NCBI RefSeq assembly: GCF_003669015.1
Contig: NZ_CP033069.1
Span: forward strand, 2,924,501-2,988,500
Length of the DNA: 64,000 nt
Direction: 5' to 3'
Source: Acidovorax sp. 1608163
Lineage (GTDB): Bacteria > Pseudomonadota > Gammaproteobacteria > Burkholderiales > Burkholderiaceae_C
Part shown: one piece after another, positions 1 to 9,191 of the stretch
How positions within the stretch are numbered: the first letter of the stretch is position 1
How the letters are laid out: every line of letters starts with the position of its first letter
Position numbers and translations under genes: made by a program
The notes under the pieces: generated by a model
What the model saw: the letters and a program-made list of their open reading frames with translations, nothing else
Databases searched by the model: none
What the model was told of the DNA's origin: nothing

Positions 1-186
1 CTGGGCATCGACTCGGCCCTGATGGTGCACAACATGCACCAGGGCGAATCGCTGATGGAGCAAATGCAGACGCGCGGCCGCGCACGCCCGGTGGCGCCAG
101 ACCCCCGCCCTGCCCTGGGCACGGCGCTGATGCAAACCATGGCCCACGCCATCCCCTGGAAGCTGGCCAAGCCCTTCCCCCGCTGA
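1..186 (+). CDS. 3' end of an unrecognised gene
   Basis: The frame is open from the first base and stops at TGA 184-186, leaving about 61 C-terminal residues. The visible part is hydrophilic with a basic end and shows no motif I can assign. The stop codon shares its last base with the ATG of the next gene (TGATG), which suggests translational coupling and a joint function. The start and the main domain lie outside the window. Confidence 0.6.
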   Translation: MGIDSALMVHNMHQGESLMEQMQTRGRARPVAPDPRPALGTALMQTMAHAIPWKLAKPFPR

Positions 187-572
187 TGACCCGCTACCTG
201 TGCGGCCCCCAGACGGCGCAAGACCTCGCACTGCAGCAGCAGCCCGTGCCCTGGCTCTCGCGCGCCGTGTTCTGGGGCGTGCTGATGACCGCCCGTGTGA
301 TCGATGCCACCGTGCGCGTGGTGTTGCCGGAGTTCTCCATCGTGCGGGCGCTGACACGGGTGCTGGGCTACCACTTCATGAGCCGCGTGCTCATGGGCCA
401 GACGCGCCCCCTGCAGTTGCCCGACCAGTTGCTCGGCCAGATGGACGACGCCATGGCCCGCTGGAGCGATGACCCCCGCGCCCCGGGCTGGCTCAATCGG
501 CTCGAAGACCGCCTGACCACCCCTGGGCGCTGGAAGCTGGGCCGCAGGACCGTATCCCCGGCCAATGCCTGA
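186..572 (+). CDS. Unrecognised 128-aa protein coupled to the upstream gene
   Basis: The start ATG overlaps the preceding stop by one base. The protein is 128 aa. It has a hydrophobic central stretch (about residues 25-60) that may sit on or in the membrane, followed by a charged C-terminal third rich in Arg, Asp and Trp. There is no signal peptide and no catalytic motif I know. Because it is short and coupled, it could be a small partner subunit, or a split-off C-terminal part of the upstream protein. I do not assign a function. Confidence 0.55.
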   Translation: MTRYLCGPQTAQDLALQQQPVPWLSRAVFWGVLMTARVIDATVRVVLPEFSIVRALTRVLGYHFMSRVLMGQTRPLQLPDQLLGQMDDAMARWSDDPRAPGWLNRLEDRLTTPGRWKLGRRTVSPANA

Positions 573-607
573 CACAAGAGCCCGCAAAGCCGCTCGCTTT
601 CTATACT

Positions 608-2431
608 GTGCGCGTGAAAGCCCCCTCTGTGCTCCTCACTCGGCCGATGGCATGGCGCCGCAGCATGCCTCCCGCCCCCTGGGGGCCGTGGTGCGTTGCC
701 AGCGCGTGGCTGCTGGTCGTATGGCTGGGGTGGCTGGGCATGGGCACCGCCCATGCAGCCCAGCCCCTGGCGCTGCACGATGCCCAAGGCAGCGTTGAAG
801 CCTGGCCCGCAGTGAGGCTGCTGATAGACCCGACAGGTGGCCAAAGCGCCGAGACCGTGCTGCAACAGCGCGACCAATTCAACAGCCCCAACAAGAGCGC
901 CACACTGGGCGTGCGCAGCGATGCGGTGTGGCTGCTGATTCCCATGCAGGTTGATCCGGCGTCGGAGGGGCGCTGGATTCTGGACATCAACCACCCAGAC
1001 CTCAACCGCATTGACGTGTTGCTGCTGCAGGACGGCCAGGTGCTCCAGCGCAGCGTGCTGGGCACCGACATCCCGCGCGCCGAGCGCCCCCTGCAAGGCC
1101 GCACCCCCGCGCAAAGCCTGCACCTGCAACCAGGCCAGCGCTACGAGTTGCTGCTGCGGGTGCAAACGCGTGGCGCCATGATCCTGCCCATCACCCTCAA
1201 CACACCATCGGCCATGCTCAGCCGCACCGTGAATGAGCAAATGCTGCAAGGCGTGCTGACGGGCCTGGCGGTGTGCCTGATTTTTTACAGCCTGGCCCAA
1301 TGGCTGAGCCTGCGCGAGCCCTTGTTCATCCAATACGCCTTGCTCACCACCGGCAGCCTGCTGTACTCGCTGCATTTTTTTGGGGTGGGGCAACAGTACC
1401 TGTGGGGCCACAGCCCGTGGCTGACAGGCCACGCCGTGGGGCTGGCATCGCTCATGGCCATCACCGGCAGCTTCTTGTTCATGAGCCAGGCATTGGAGGG
1501 GCATAACCCACAGAGCCGCTTTTTGCGCACCATGCGCTGCGGCGCCGTCTTCACGGTGGCATTGGCGGTGGTGTATGCGCTGGACTTCATCACGCTCAAG
1601 GGCTTGTCCATCATCGTGAGCGTGATGGGGCCACTGCCCGCGATGATGAGCATCCCCGGCGCCTGGCGCCGCGCCCGCAGTGGCGACAGCGTGGGCACCA
1701 CGCTGCTGGTGGCGTGGTTCATCTACGGGCTGGGCTCGGCCGCCATCATCGGTGTGATCAATGGCGGCATCCCCGTCAACTTCTGGAGCCTGCACTCCTT
1801 CCAGATCTCGGCCACCATCGACATGCTGCTGTTCATGCGGGTACTGGGCCTGCGCACCAAGGCATTGCATACCAAGGCCCTGCACTTCAGCCAAGAGCTG
1901 GACGCCATGCACTCGCTGGCCCACACCGACCCCCTCACGGGCTTGCCCAACCGGCGCGGGCTGCAGATTGCCCTGTCATCGGCCTTGTCGCGCGTGGGGC
2001 CGGAGAGCCTGCTGGCCGTCTACATGATGGACCTGGACGGCTTCAAACCCGTGAACGACCAACACGGCCACGATGTGGGCGACGAACTGCTGGTGGCCGT
2101 GACCAAGCGGCTGCAAGGCCACCTGCGCCAGACCGACGTGATCGCCCGCCTGGGCGGCGATGAATTTGTGGTGATGACCGGCCAGCTGCAAAACCCGGTG
2201 CAGGCGCACGACCTGGGCCTGAAGCTGCTGGACGCCTTCCACGCGCCGTTTTCGCTGGGGAGCATCCAGGTTCAGGTCGGCCTGACCATTGGCTACGCCA
2301 TTGCCCCCAACGACAGCCAGGACGCCGCGGGGCTGCTCAAGCTGGCAGACGCCGCCATGTACAGCGGCAAGCAAGGTGGCAAGTTCTGCGTGCGGCGCAA
2401 CACCGGAGATTTGGCGCTGTCATCGGTTTGA
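608..2431 (+). CDS. 7TMR-DISM membrane diguanylate cyclase
   Basis: Predicted to make cyclic di-GMP from two GTP at the inner membrane in response to a periplasmic ligand. The order is: signal sequence ending near AHA-AQ, a periplasmic beta-rich sensor (about residues 50-195, 7TMR-DISM extracellular type), seven hydrophobic helices (about 200-410), and a GGDEF domain (about 440-595). The catalytic signature is intact (RLGGDEF near residue 517), and the substrate loop DLDGFKPVND precedes it. I see no RxxD inhibitory site just upstream of the signature. GTG 608 gives 607 aa. An ATG at 647 fits the signal peptide better and may be the true start. The next gene is convergent. Confidence 0.85.
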   Translation: MRVKAPSVLLTRPMAWRRSMPPAPWGPWCVASAWLLVVWLGWLGMGTAHAAQPLALHDAQGSVEAWPAVRLLIDPTGGQSAETVLQQRDQFNSPNKSATLGVRSDAVWLLIPMQVDPASEGRWILDINHPDLNRIDVLLLQDGQVLQRSVLGTDIPRAERPLQGRTPAQSLHLQPGQRYELLLRVQTRGAMILPITLNTPSAMLSRTVNEQMLQGVLTGLAVCLIFYSLAQWLSLREPLFIQYALLTTGSLLYSLHFFGVGQQYLWGHSPWLTGHAVGLASLMAITGSFLFMSQALEGHNPQSRFLRTMRCGAVFTVALAVVYALDFITLKGLSIIVSVMGPLPAMMSIPGAWRRARSGDSVGTTLLVAWFIYGLGSAAIIGVINGGIPVNFWSLHSFQISATIDMLLFMRVLGLRTKALHTKALHFSQELDAMHSLAHTDPLTGLPNRRGLQIALSSALSRVGPESLLAVYMMDLDGFKPVNDQHGHDVGDELLVAVTKRLQGHLRQTDVIARLGGDEFVVMTGQLQNPVQAHDLGLKLLDAFHAPFSLGSIQVQVGLTIGYAIAPNDSQDAAGLLKLADAAMYSGKQGGKFCVRRNTGDLALSSV

Positions 2432-2464
2432 GGGCTGGCCTCCGCTCACCAAACTCAGCGCAGC

Positions 2465-2528
2465 GGTTGTGCCTAGGCGCTGCGTCGCAGGCAGTACGAG
2501 CAGTGCGACAAGACGCAGTGACAACGCC
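2465..2528. other. Stem-loop between convergent genes
   Basis: In the 118-bp gap, CTGCGTC (2480-2486) pairs with GACGCAG (2512-2518) and GTTGT (2466-2470) with ACAAC (2521-2525). The result is a long imperfect hairpin between the ends of the convergent cyclase and OmpV-like genes. There is no clear T run on either side, so it may be a factor-assisted bidirectional terminator or a decayed repeat. Confidence 0.35.
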
Positions 2529-2549
2529 AGAGGGTTTTGTGAACCGCTC

Positions 2550-3485
2550 TTACCGGCAGCAGCGATAGGCCAGCCCCACCGATGCCGAATACCCCACCGG
2601 CTGCACCGTGAGCGGGCTGCGCCGCGCATCCCCCTGCAACTGCGACACCCGCACGCCGCCCAGCGCGACCCAGTGGCGGCTCAGGGCCACCATCACGTCC
2701 ACACCCGCATCCACGCTGTACAAACCCGCGTGGGGGTCAAACGCAGGCAGCGGGCTGGTAGAGCCCGCCGCAGAGGTTGGCACCCCAAAGTGGCTGCGCA
2801 GGTATTGCCGGTCGGCAAAGCTGGCCCCCACGCCGAACGACACGCGGGTTTGCTCGGAATAGGGAAAGCTGTACCCCAGGTTGGTCGACAGCAGCATGCC
2901 GCCATCGCGCCCCAAAATATCTTGCGACACCCCGGCTCCCACCGACCAGCGCGGGGTGAGCGCATAGCCCGCGCTCAGGCGCGCACGCAGGGTGGAGCGC
3001 ACCTCGGGCAAGCCACGGCGCATGGGCGAATCCGATCCATCGTCCCCCTGGTCAATGCGCAGCGATGCGTTCAGGGCAAAGCGGTCGCTTTGGGCCAGCG
3101 TGGCACTGGCGCCTGAATCAGACCGCCCCGCCAGCCCATGCCCCATGAGGGTGCTGCCACGCGAGGTGCTCAGGCGAAACCGTCCGTATTCCAGCGCCCA
3201 GGCCGGACGCAGGCTGTAAGAGCGGCCCGCGCCCCCCGCATAGTCGGGGCTGGAGCCTACGATGCCCCCCAGGACATAGTTCAACGCGGGCTTGGAAGCA
3301 GCAGACGCCGGAGCGGGCGCGGCCTCTTGGGGGGCCGTGGTTGTCACAGTTGCCGAACTTGCCGCGCCGGGCACCTCAGCGGCAGCGCCCGCCGCCTGAG
3401 CCAGCGCCGCCGCACTCACACCGCAGCACACCCAGGCCAGCACCGACCTCAGGCGGGGGCGCAGGTGATGGCTCACTCGGCCCAT
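2550..3485 (-). CDS. MipA/OmpV family outer-membrane protein
   Basis: A 311-aa outer-membrane beta-barrel of the MipA/OmpV family. Members scaffold murein enzymes or act as small-molecule porins, so the exact role is open. A signal peptide covers about residues 1-30. A low-complexity Ala/Pro linker (about 35-65) follows, then alternating amphipathic strands rich in Gly, Ser and Tyr with a family-like start ([12 protein letters not shown]) and an aromatic C-terminal strand. The ATG at 3485 overlaps the 3' end of uppP by 13 bp, so the two are probably co-transcribed. It ends with two Cys before the last Arg, unusual for a barrel, where a terminal Phe is normal. Confidence 0.75.
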   Translation of the reverse strand: MGRVSHHLRPRLRSVLAWVCCGVSAAALAQAAGAAAEVPGAASSATVTTTAPQEAAPAPASAASKPALNYVLGGIVGSSPDYAGGAGRSYSLRPAWALEYGRFRLSTSRGSTLMGHGLAGRSDSGASATLAQSDRFALNASLRIDQGDDGSDSPMRRGLPEVRSTLRARLSAGYALTPRWSVGAGVSQDILGRDGGMLLSTNLGYSFPYSEQTRVSFGVGASFADRQYLRSHFGVPTSAAGSTSPLPAFDPHAGLYSVDAGVDVMVALSRHWVALGGVRVSQLQGDARRSPLTVQPVGYSASVGLAYRCCR

Positions 3486-4297
3486 TGCACCCACCCCAGC
3501 CACGCGGTGGCCAGCACCACCACACCAAACACAATGCGGTAGTAGGCAAACGCCACAAAGCTGTGCGTGCTGATGTAGCGCAGCAACCAGCGCACACACA
3601 GCCAGGCGCTGATGAACGAAAACACCAGCCCGGTCAGGAACATCGGCGCATCGGCCAGCGACAGCAGTGCACGCTCCTTGTACAGGCTGTACACGCCCGC
3701 GCCAATCAGCGTGGGGATTGCGAGAAAAAACGAGAAGTCCGTCGCCGCCTTGCGCGACAGCCCCAGCAGCATGCCGCCAATGATGGTGGAGCCGCTGCGG
3801 CTGGTGCCCGGCACCATGGCCAGGCACTGCACCAGGCCCACCTTCAGGGCGTCCAGCGGGGTCATGTCGTCCACCGCCTCAATGCGCGTGGCCACGGGCG
3901 CACGGCGCTCTGCCCACAGGATGATGAAGCCGCCCACGATGAACGTGGTGGCCACCACCACAGGCGTGAACAGGTGCGCCTTGATGGCCTTGCCAAACAG
4001 CAGCCCCAGCACCACGGCAGGCAAAAAGCCGATGAACACATTGAGCGCAAACCGCTGCGCCTGCCGCTCCGTGGGCAGCGCCACCAGCGTGGCACGGATT
4101 TTTTGCGAATACACCAGGATCACGGCAAAGATGGCGCCGGTCTGGATAGCGATGTCAAACACCTTGGCCTTGGCGTCGTCAAAACCGAGCAGCGAGCCCG
4201 CAAGAATCAGGTGGCCGGTGGACGAGATGGGGAGAAACTCGGTCAACCCCTCTACCACCCCCATGACGGCGGCCTTGGCCAGCAAAACGATATCCAC
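3473..4297 (-). CDS. uppP: Undecaprenyl-diphosphate phosphatase UppP (BacA)
   Basis: An integral membrane enzyme that dephosphorylates undecaprenyl diphosphate to recycle the lipid carrier of peptidoglycan synthesis. It also lowers bacitracin sensitivity. The family hallmarks are clear: the N-terminal [17 protein letters not shown] block with its catalytic Glu pair, and the second signature [13 protein letters not shown] near mid-protein. The rest is about eight hydrophobic helices. GTG 4297 has AAGGAA six bases upstream and gives 274 aa, the usual length, so I prefer it to longer frames. The downstream OmpV-like gene overlaps its end. Confidence 0.95.
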   Translation of the reverse strand: MDIVLLAKAAVMGVVEGLTEFLPISSTGHLILAGSLLGFDDAKAKVFDIAIQTGAIFAVILVYSQKIRATLVALPTERQAQRFALNVFIGFLPAVVLGLLFGKAIKAHLFTPVVVATTFIVGGFIILWAERRAPVATRIEAVDDMTPLDALKVGLVQCLAMVPGTSRSGSTIIGGMLLGLSRKAATDFSFFLAIPTLIGAGVYSLYKERALLSLADAPMFLTGLVFSFISAWLCVRWLLRYISTHSFVAFAYYRIVFGVVVLATAWLGWVQWAE

Positions 4298-4556
4298 GCG
4301 CAATTCCTTCAGGCCCCACGGGCCAGCTAAAGCGCAAATTATCGTCTGACCCAACGGGGCCTGTTGCCGCACATCGCACGGCACCGCAAGCATTTCGCGC
4401 CACCCAACCGCACTTTGCGCCGCCCCCGCGCACTTCGTCGCAAAGCCCTGGCCCCTACCCGATGCGCCCGGCACAGTCACGCCATCCCAAGACGCTCTGC
4501 CCACAGCAAACAACCAACGCCCACCGCACTGCAGCGACACCCGCGAGACACCAGCC

Positions 4557-4979
4557 ATGACCACGCTCTCCACCCTGCCTCCCGCCGTTGCCATCCACCT
4601 CACCGCTGCCGTGCTGGCCACCGCCCTGGGCCCCGTGGCCCTGTGGGCCCGCCGCAGCCGGGCACAGCGCCCACGCCTGCACCGCGCTGCAGGCTATGCC
4701 TGGGTCACGCTCATGGTGCTTACCGCGCTGTCGGCCCTGTTCATCAGCGGCAGCCGGGGGCCGCGCCTGGCGGGCTTTGGCCCCATCCACCTGCTGGTGC
4801 CGTTTGCACTGGGGATGATCGTGCTGTCGTTCCGCTACCTGCTGCAGGGCAACCTCAGCGGCCACCGGCGCACCATGCAGGGCGTGTACATCGGCGGCTG
4901 CGTGGTGGCGGGGTCGTTCACCCTGCTGCCGCAGCGCCTGCTGGGCAAATGGCTGTGGGGCAGCCTGGGGCTGATCTAA
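4557..4979 (+). CDS. DUF2306-type small membrane protein
   Basis: A 140-aa protein with four predicted membrane helices and the DUF2306 pattern: an early conserved [13 protein letters not shown] block, a central HLLVPF helix, and [12 protein letters not shown] before the last helix. The biochemical role of the family is unknown. The His residues on helix ends have led to suggestions of heme or electron-transfer links, which I cannot test here. It starts a plus-strand run that includes the 2TM gene 79 bp downstream, and it diverges from uppP. Confidence 0.8.
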   Translation: MTTLSTLPPAVAIHLTAAVLATALGPVALWARRSRAQRPRLHRAAGYAWVTLMVLTALSALFISGSRGPRLAGFGPIHLLVPFALGMIVLSFRYLLQGNLSGHRRTMQGVYIGGCVVAGSFTLLPQRLLGKWLWGSLGLI

Positions 4980-5058
4980 CCCCAAACCGCCCGATTCCCT
5001 CTCACGCTGTTTCCGCTTCCGTTTTCTTTCACCTTTCATCGTCCATCAAGGAGCCACC

Positions 5059-5385
5059 ATGCATCCCTCAGAACCACTGCACGCATCGCACCCCGCCAAC
5101 CATGCTAAGCCAACCGACGCGCTGGGCCGCCTCGCCCGCAAGCGCGCGGGCGCCAAGCTCGGCTGGTACCTGCACGCCACCCTCTACGTGCTCGTCAATG
5201 TGGTGCTGGCCCTGCTGTCATCGGCCCACGGCAAGCACTGGGCCATCTTCCCGGCCATGGGCTGGGCCATCGGGTTGGCGGCGCATGGCCTGGCGGTGTT
5301 TGTGCTGGGCAGCGGCAGCAGCCTGCGCGAGCGCATGGTGCACACCGAGCGAGAACGCCTGCAGGCAACGCACCGCCCCCGCTGA
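5059..5385 (+). CDS. 2TM domain protein
   Basis: A 108-aa protein with a 2TM domain (about residues 25-95): a basic lead-in, two hydrophobic helices separated by a short periplasmic loop, and an Arg/Glu-rich cytoplasmic tail. The ATG has a strong ribosome site (AAGGAG, 6 bases upstream). In betaproteobacteria 2TM proteins often sit beside LytS-type kinases, and here the next gene is one. A role as an accessory to that sensor is an inference from position. Confidence 0.75.
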   Translation: MHPSEPLHASHPANHAKPTDALGRLARKRAGAKLGWYLHATLYVLVNVVLALLSSAHGKHWAIFPAMGWAIGLAAHGLAVFVLGSGSSLRERMVHTERERLQATHRPR

Positions 5386-5455
5386 GAGCAACAACGCTGG
5401 GCCCATTTCGGCGCCCGGCTACAGTGGCCAATGTGACTCCTAGAATCACCCCACC

Positions 5456-6637
5456 ATGCCCATGCCGCAGCCCAACCCACCCCCCACACCGCATCGGCAA
5501 CCCGCCCACACACTGGCGCCAGAGGCTGCCACAGGCGGGGCCGCGCTGGCTGTGGGCGTGGTGCGCCACGCCCTCATCGTGGCCACCTTTTGCTGCAGCA
5601 TTGCACTGGCGCTGACGCTGGGCGGCAGGGGGCCATGGGACCAGAACCTTGTGTACTCCCTGGCCATCGGCATGGTGTCCTGGGCTGTCATCGAGGCCGG
5701 TCGCATCACGCTGGCACGCCATGAGGCAGGCATGTGGCCCCGGGGCTGGCGGGGCATTGCCCTGGTGGCCGCAGGCACGGTCACCGGCTTTGGCGCGGGC
5801 ACCGCGCTGGGCGATCTGTGGTGCCAGTGCTCCACCTGGGCACGCTGGCAGGCCACCCCCGGTGCGCTGGCCACAGTGTTGGTCATCACCACGCTGGCCA
5901 CGGTGGCAGCATCGTTCTTCTTCTACAGCCGGGGCACGGCCCGCGCCCTGCAGGCACGCATCGCGCTGACCGAGCGCGACGCCGCCGAGGCGCGTCTGAA
6001 ACTGCTCGAAACCCAGCTAGAGCCGCACATGCTCTTCAACACCCTGGCCAACCTGCGCGTGCTGATTGCACTAGACCCCGCGCGCGCCCAGGCCATGCTG
6101 GACCACCTGATTGCCTACCTGCGCGCCACCTTGACCGCATCGCGCGCCACCCATCACCCCCTGGCCGACGAGTTTGACCGCTTGCGCGACTACCTGGAGC
6201 TGATGGCCGTGCGCATGGGCCCGCGCCTGCACTACACGCTGGATTTGCCCGAGGCCCTGCGCCAGGTGCCCGTGCCCCCGCTGCTGCTGCAGCCGCTGGT
6301 AGAAAACGCCATCCGCCATGGGCTGGAGCCGCAGGTCGCGGGTGGGCACATCAGCGTGCGGGCCAGCGTGCAGCCCAGTGCCCCTTCCACACCGTCAGCA
6401 CCAGCCACGCAATATCTGGTGCTGGAGGTGAGCGACACCGGCGTGGGCCTGGGCCATAGCGCCCACCCCACGCCCGGCACCACCGCCCCCGCCGCCAGCA
6501 CCCACTTTGGTCTGGCCCAGGTGCGCGAGCGGCTGGCCACCCTGCATGGCAGCGCAGGCACTCTTGATTTGATAGCTGCCAGCGCGGGTGGTACCAGCGC
6601 TAGCGTGCGTTTTCCTTTAAAAATCCAGCACCCATGA
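5456..6637 (+). CDS. LytS-like sensor histidine kinase
   Basis: An inner-membrane kinase of the His_kinase/LytS class (393 aa). The first ~165 residues hold about four hydrophobic helices with almost no extracytoplasmic domain. A short coiled coil follows, then the H-box around LEPHMLFNTL with His191 as likely phospho-acceptor, then an HATPase_c domain with N-box PLVENAIRHG and a DTGVGLG G-box. The partner regulator overlaps by 4 bases (ATGA). The last ~15 residues before the C-terminus (371-383) coincide with a copy of the ~40-bp interspersed palindrome, so the extreme C-terminus seems remodelled by repeat sequence. Confidence 0.88.
   Translation: MPMPQPNPPPTPHRQPAHTLAPEAATGGAALAVGVVRHALIVATFCCSIALALTLGGRGPWDQNLVYSLAIGMVSWAVIEAGRITLARHEAGMWPRGWRGIALVAAGTVTGFGAGTALGDLWCQCSTWARWQATPGALATVLVITTLATVAASFFFYSRGTARALQARIALTERDAAEARLKLLETQLEPHMLFNTLANLRVLIALDPARAQAMLDHLIAYLRATLTASRATHHPLADEFDRLRDYLELMAVRMGPRLHYTLDLPEALRQVPVPPLLLQPLVENAIRHGLEPQVAGGHISVRASVQPSAPSTPSAPATQYLVLEVSDTGVGLGHSAHPTPGTTAPAASTHFGLAQVRERLATLHGSAGTLDLIAASAGGTSASVRFPLKIQHP
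6568..6603 (-). repeat. Short interspersed palindrome, degenerate copy (in kinase gene)
   Basis: In minus orientation this matches the window-wide repeat: TTTGATAGCTGC, a CGC arm, a loop, then AGCGCTAG. It lies in frame in the 3' end of the LytS-like kinase. Only the ends are well kept. Confidence 0.55.
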
Positions 6638-7572
6638 CACCCGCAGCCCCGCGCGCCCTCATCGCCGAAGACGAGCCCCTGCTGGCCGCTGCGCTACAGC
6701 AAGAGCTGCGCACCGCCTGGCCCGAACTGCAGATTGCCGCCACGGTGGGCGACGGCCTCTCGGCCGTGCAGCAAGCGCTGGCGCTGCAGCCCGATGTGCT
6801 GTTCTTCGACATTCGCATGCCCGGCCAGACGGGGCTGGACGCTGCCGTCGCGCTAGCCGACGCCTGGCCCGCACACCGGCCTTTTCCGGCGCTGGTGTTT
6901 GTCACCGCCTACGACCAGTACGCCGTGCAGGCCTTTGAGGCCCAGGCCGTGGACTACCTGCTCAAGCCCGTGCAAAGCGCCCGGCTGCAAAAAACAGTGC
7001 AAAAACTGCGTCTAGCGCTTATTCATAAATCGCAAGCAGCTACGAATTCAATAGCAAATCAAAGCACTGCAACCCTGGCCCCAGCACACACTGAGGCGCA
7101 CACACAGGCTCTGGAGCCCAGCCTGCAACGCACCGTAGACCAGTTGCGCCACCTGCTGGCCCAGCCTGGCCTGTGGCCCGGGGCAACATCCAGCGCAACC
7201 AGCGCCCCCCTCGCCCCCGCGCTACTGGCAGCGCAGCAGCAGGCCCCGCGCCTCACCGTCATCCAGGCCAGCCACGGCAGCCAGATCCACATGGTGCCCG
7301 TGGGCGACGTGCTGTACTTTGAGGCGGCAGACAAGTACGTGCGCGTGCTTACAGCCGGTGCCGAATACCTCATCCGCACCCCCCTCAAAGAGCTGTCGGA
7401 CCAGCTCGACCCGCAGGAATTCTGGCAAGTGCACCGCAGCACCCTGGTGCGTGCCAGCGCCATCGCCACGGTGGTGCGCGACGAATCCGGCAAGCTGCAC
7501 CTGAACCTGCGCGGGCGCCCCGAGCGCCTGGCCGTGAGCCGCCTCTACGCCCACCTGTTCAAGGCGATGTAG
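6634..7572 (+). CDS. LytTR-type response regulator
   Basis: A 312-aa response regulator that pairs with the overlapping kinase gene. It has a receiver domain at residues 6-120 (acidic pair E12/D13, phospho-acceptor Asp59 in FFDIRMPG, Thr91 in VTAYD, Lys111 in LLKPV) and a LytTR DNA-binding domain at about 205-312 (VGDVLYFEAADKYVRV; FWQVHRSTLVR). The ~80-residue linker is longer than normal. It begins with residues 127-142 encoded by a copy of the interspersed palindrome. Regulators of this class often bind promoters of membrane-protein genes nearby. The target here is unknown. Confidence 0.9.
   Translation: MTPAAPRALIAEDEPLLAAALQQELRTAWPELQIAATVGDGLSAVQQALALQPDVLFFDIRMPGQTGLDAAVALADAWPAHRPFPALVFVTAYDQYAVQAFEAQAVDYLLKPVQSARLQKTVQKLRLALIHKSQAATNSIANQSTATLAPAHTEAHTQALEPSLQRTVDQLRHLLAQPGLWPGATSSATSAPLAPALLAAQQQAPRLTVIQASHGSQIHMVPVGDVLYFEAADKYVRVLTAGAEYLIRTPLKELSDQLDPQEFWQVHRSTLVRASAIATVVRDESGKLHLNLRGRPERLAVSRLYAHLFKAM
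7012..7059 (+). repeat. Short interspersed palindrome inside the LytTR gene
   Basis: This reads TAGCGCTTATTCAT, a tcgcaag arm, then AGCTAC and a TAGCAAAT tail, matching the copies at 41199 and 42737. It is in frame and codes for linker residues 127-142 between the receiver and LytTR domains. Confidence 0.8.
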
Positions 7573-7648
7573 CCATGCCATCGTTGCGGGGCACCAGTGG
7601 CGCCCTTCTCCTACGCGGCTGCGCAGGGACCAGCCGTTAAAATACGCG

Positions 7649-7728
7649 TTGGGTGTCTGCGCAAATCGGCGCAACAGGTACAGCGATGGTCGGGCCGCCT
7701 CGCGGCTTTTCTACGACTGCTTGCCTGC
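7649..7728 (+). ncRNA. Candidate nhaA-I-type (Li+) riboswitch leader
   Basis: The leader upstream of the Na+/H+ antiporter gene has a compact conserved-looking core: GGGTGTC, a perfect hairpin TGCGC (7658-7662)/GCGCA (7669-7673), then ACAGGTACAG and GGTCGGGCCGCC. A second hairpin GCCGC (7694-7698)/GCGGC (7702-7706) followed by TTTT could be an expression-platform terminator that ends just before the start codon. From memory the motif and gene context fit the nhaA-I class, shown to sense lithium. I cannot run the covariance model. A TTAAAAT box near 7636 may be the -10 element. Confidence 0.5.
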
Positions 7729-8997
7729 ATGAACACCCCTCTCATCCAATGGATCGCCGCCGCCCTGTTTGGCCTGGCGCTGCTGCACACCTTCTCCGTC
7801 AAATGCTTCGAGCGGCTATCGCACCGCTACCCGCGCCACGCCGGGCTGTTTCACCTGCTCGGTGAGGTCGAGGTGGTCTTCGGCTTCTGGGCCATGGTGC
7901 TCATCGTGGCCATGGCTCTGGCCGCAGGCCGCCCGCAGGCCCTGCAGTACGCCGAGTCGCGCAACTACACCGAGCCCCTGTTCGTCTTCGTCGTCATGGT
8001 CATCGCCGCATCGCGCCCCGTGCTGCGCACCGTGATGGCGGCCGTGGACACCCTGGCGCGCGTCACGCCACTGCCCACCCCGCTCGTCACCGCCTGGCTG
8101 GGCCTGGCCGCCGTGCCGCTGCTCGGCTCGCTCATCACCGAGCCCGCCGCCATGACGATTGCCGCCCTCATGCTGGCCCCGCAAATCTTCCGCCCCGCCG
8201 TGCCCGAGCGGCTCAAGTACCTGGCGCTGGGCGTGCTGTTCGTCAACGTGTCCATCGGCGGCACGCTCACCTCGTACGCCGCGCCACCCGTGCTGATGGT
8301 GGCCGCCACCTGGGGCTGGGACAGCGCCTTCATGCTCACCACCTTTGGCTGGAAGGCCGCCGTGGCCGTGCTGGTCAACGCCACCGCGTGCGCCCTGGTG
8401 CTGCGCCGCCATCTGCCCACCGCCGCCGCCCTGCAGGCCGGGCAAGAGGCCGCAGACCAACGCCCCGTGCCCGCCTCCGTCGCTGCCGTACACATCGCCC
8501 TGCTGGCAGGTGTGGTGCTGTTTGCGCACCACCCGGTCGTGTTTTTGGGATTCTTTCTGATGTTCCTGGGCTACACCCAGGCCTACGCACGCCACCAAAG
8601 CCCGCTCATCCTCAAAGAAGCATTGTTGGTGGGCTTCTTCCTGGCCGGGCTGGTGGTGCTGGGCGGCATGCAGCAATGGTGGCTGCAGCCCATCGTCTCA
8701 GGCCTGGAGCCCCTGGCCCTGTTCGCGGGCGCTGTGGGCCTCACGGCCATCACCGACAACGCCGCCCTCACCTACCTGGGCTCGCTCATTGAAGGCATCT
8801 CACCTGCCGCCCAATACGCGCTGGTGGCTGGCGCCGTGGCAGGCGGTGGCCTCACCGTCATCGCCAACGCACCCAACCCAGCAGGCGTAGCGTTGCTGAA
8901 AAATGGCTTTGCCGACCAGACGATTGGGGCGGGCGGGCTGCTGCTGGGGGCGCTGGGGCCTACGGCGGTGGCGGCTGGGGCGTTTTTGGTGTTGTAA
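7729..8997 (+). CDS. Putative Na+/H+ antiporter (Na_H_antiport_3 type)
   Basis: A 422-aa inner-membrane protein with about 11-12 hydrophobic helices, matching the putative Na+/H+ antiporter family. Typical segments are the N-terminal TFSVKCFERLS, the acidic FHLLGEVEVVFGFW helix, TEPAAMTIAALMLAP, and TAITDNAALTYLGSLI, which carry the polar residues expected in the ion path. It probably exchanges protons for sodium or lithium. ATG 7729 is chosen because upstream in-frame codons would run through the structured leader at 7649-7728, which likely controls it. Confidence 0.85.
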   Translation: MNTPLIQWIAAALFGLALLHTFSVKCFERLSHRYPRHAGLFHLLGEVEVVFGFWAMVLIVAMALAAGRPQALQYAESRNYTEPLFVFVVMVIAASRPVLRTVMAAVDTLARVTPLPTPLVTAWLGLAAVPLLGSLITEPAAMTIAALMLAPQIFRPAVPERLKYLALGVLFVNVSIGGTLTSYAAPPVLMVAATWGWDSAFMLTTFGWKAAVAVLVNATACALVLRRHLPTAAALQAGQEAADQRPVPASVAAVHIALLAGVVLFAHHPVVFLGFFLMFLGYTQAYARHQSPLILKEALLVGFFLAGLVVLGGMQQWWLQPIVSGLEPLALFAGAVGLTAITDNAALTYLGSLIEGISPAAQYALVAGAVAGGGLTVIANAPNPAGVALLKNGFADQTIGAGGLLLGALGPTAVAAGAFLVL

Positions 8998-9191
8998 CAA
9001 GAGGGATGGAGACCCAGCAGAGCCGCTGAAGCAGACATCCGGGCGACGGGCACCGTTTCAGCAACAACAGACCTGCAAAAGATGCATTCCATCGCAGGGA
9101 GATGGAGCGAGAGCGGTGATGAAGCGAGCGGCTTCATGTACAGGGTTGCACCCCCATTCATTGACAGGGGCGTGGGGTTAGTATTTGCGCC

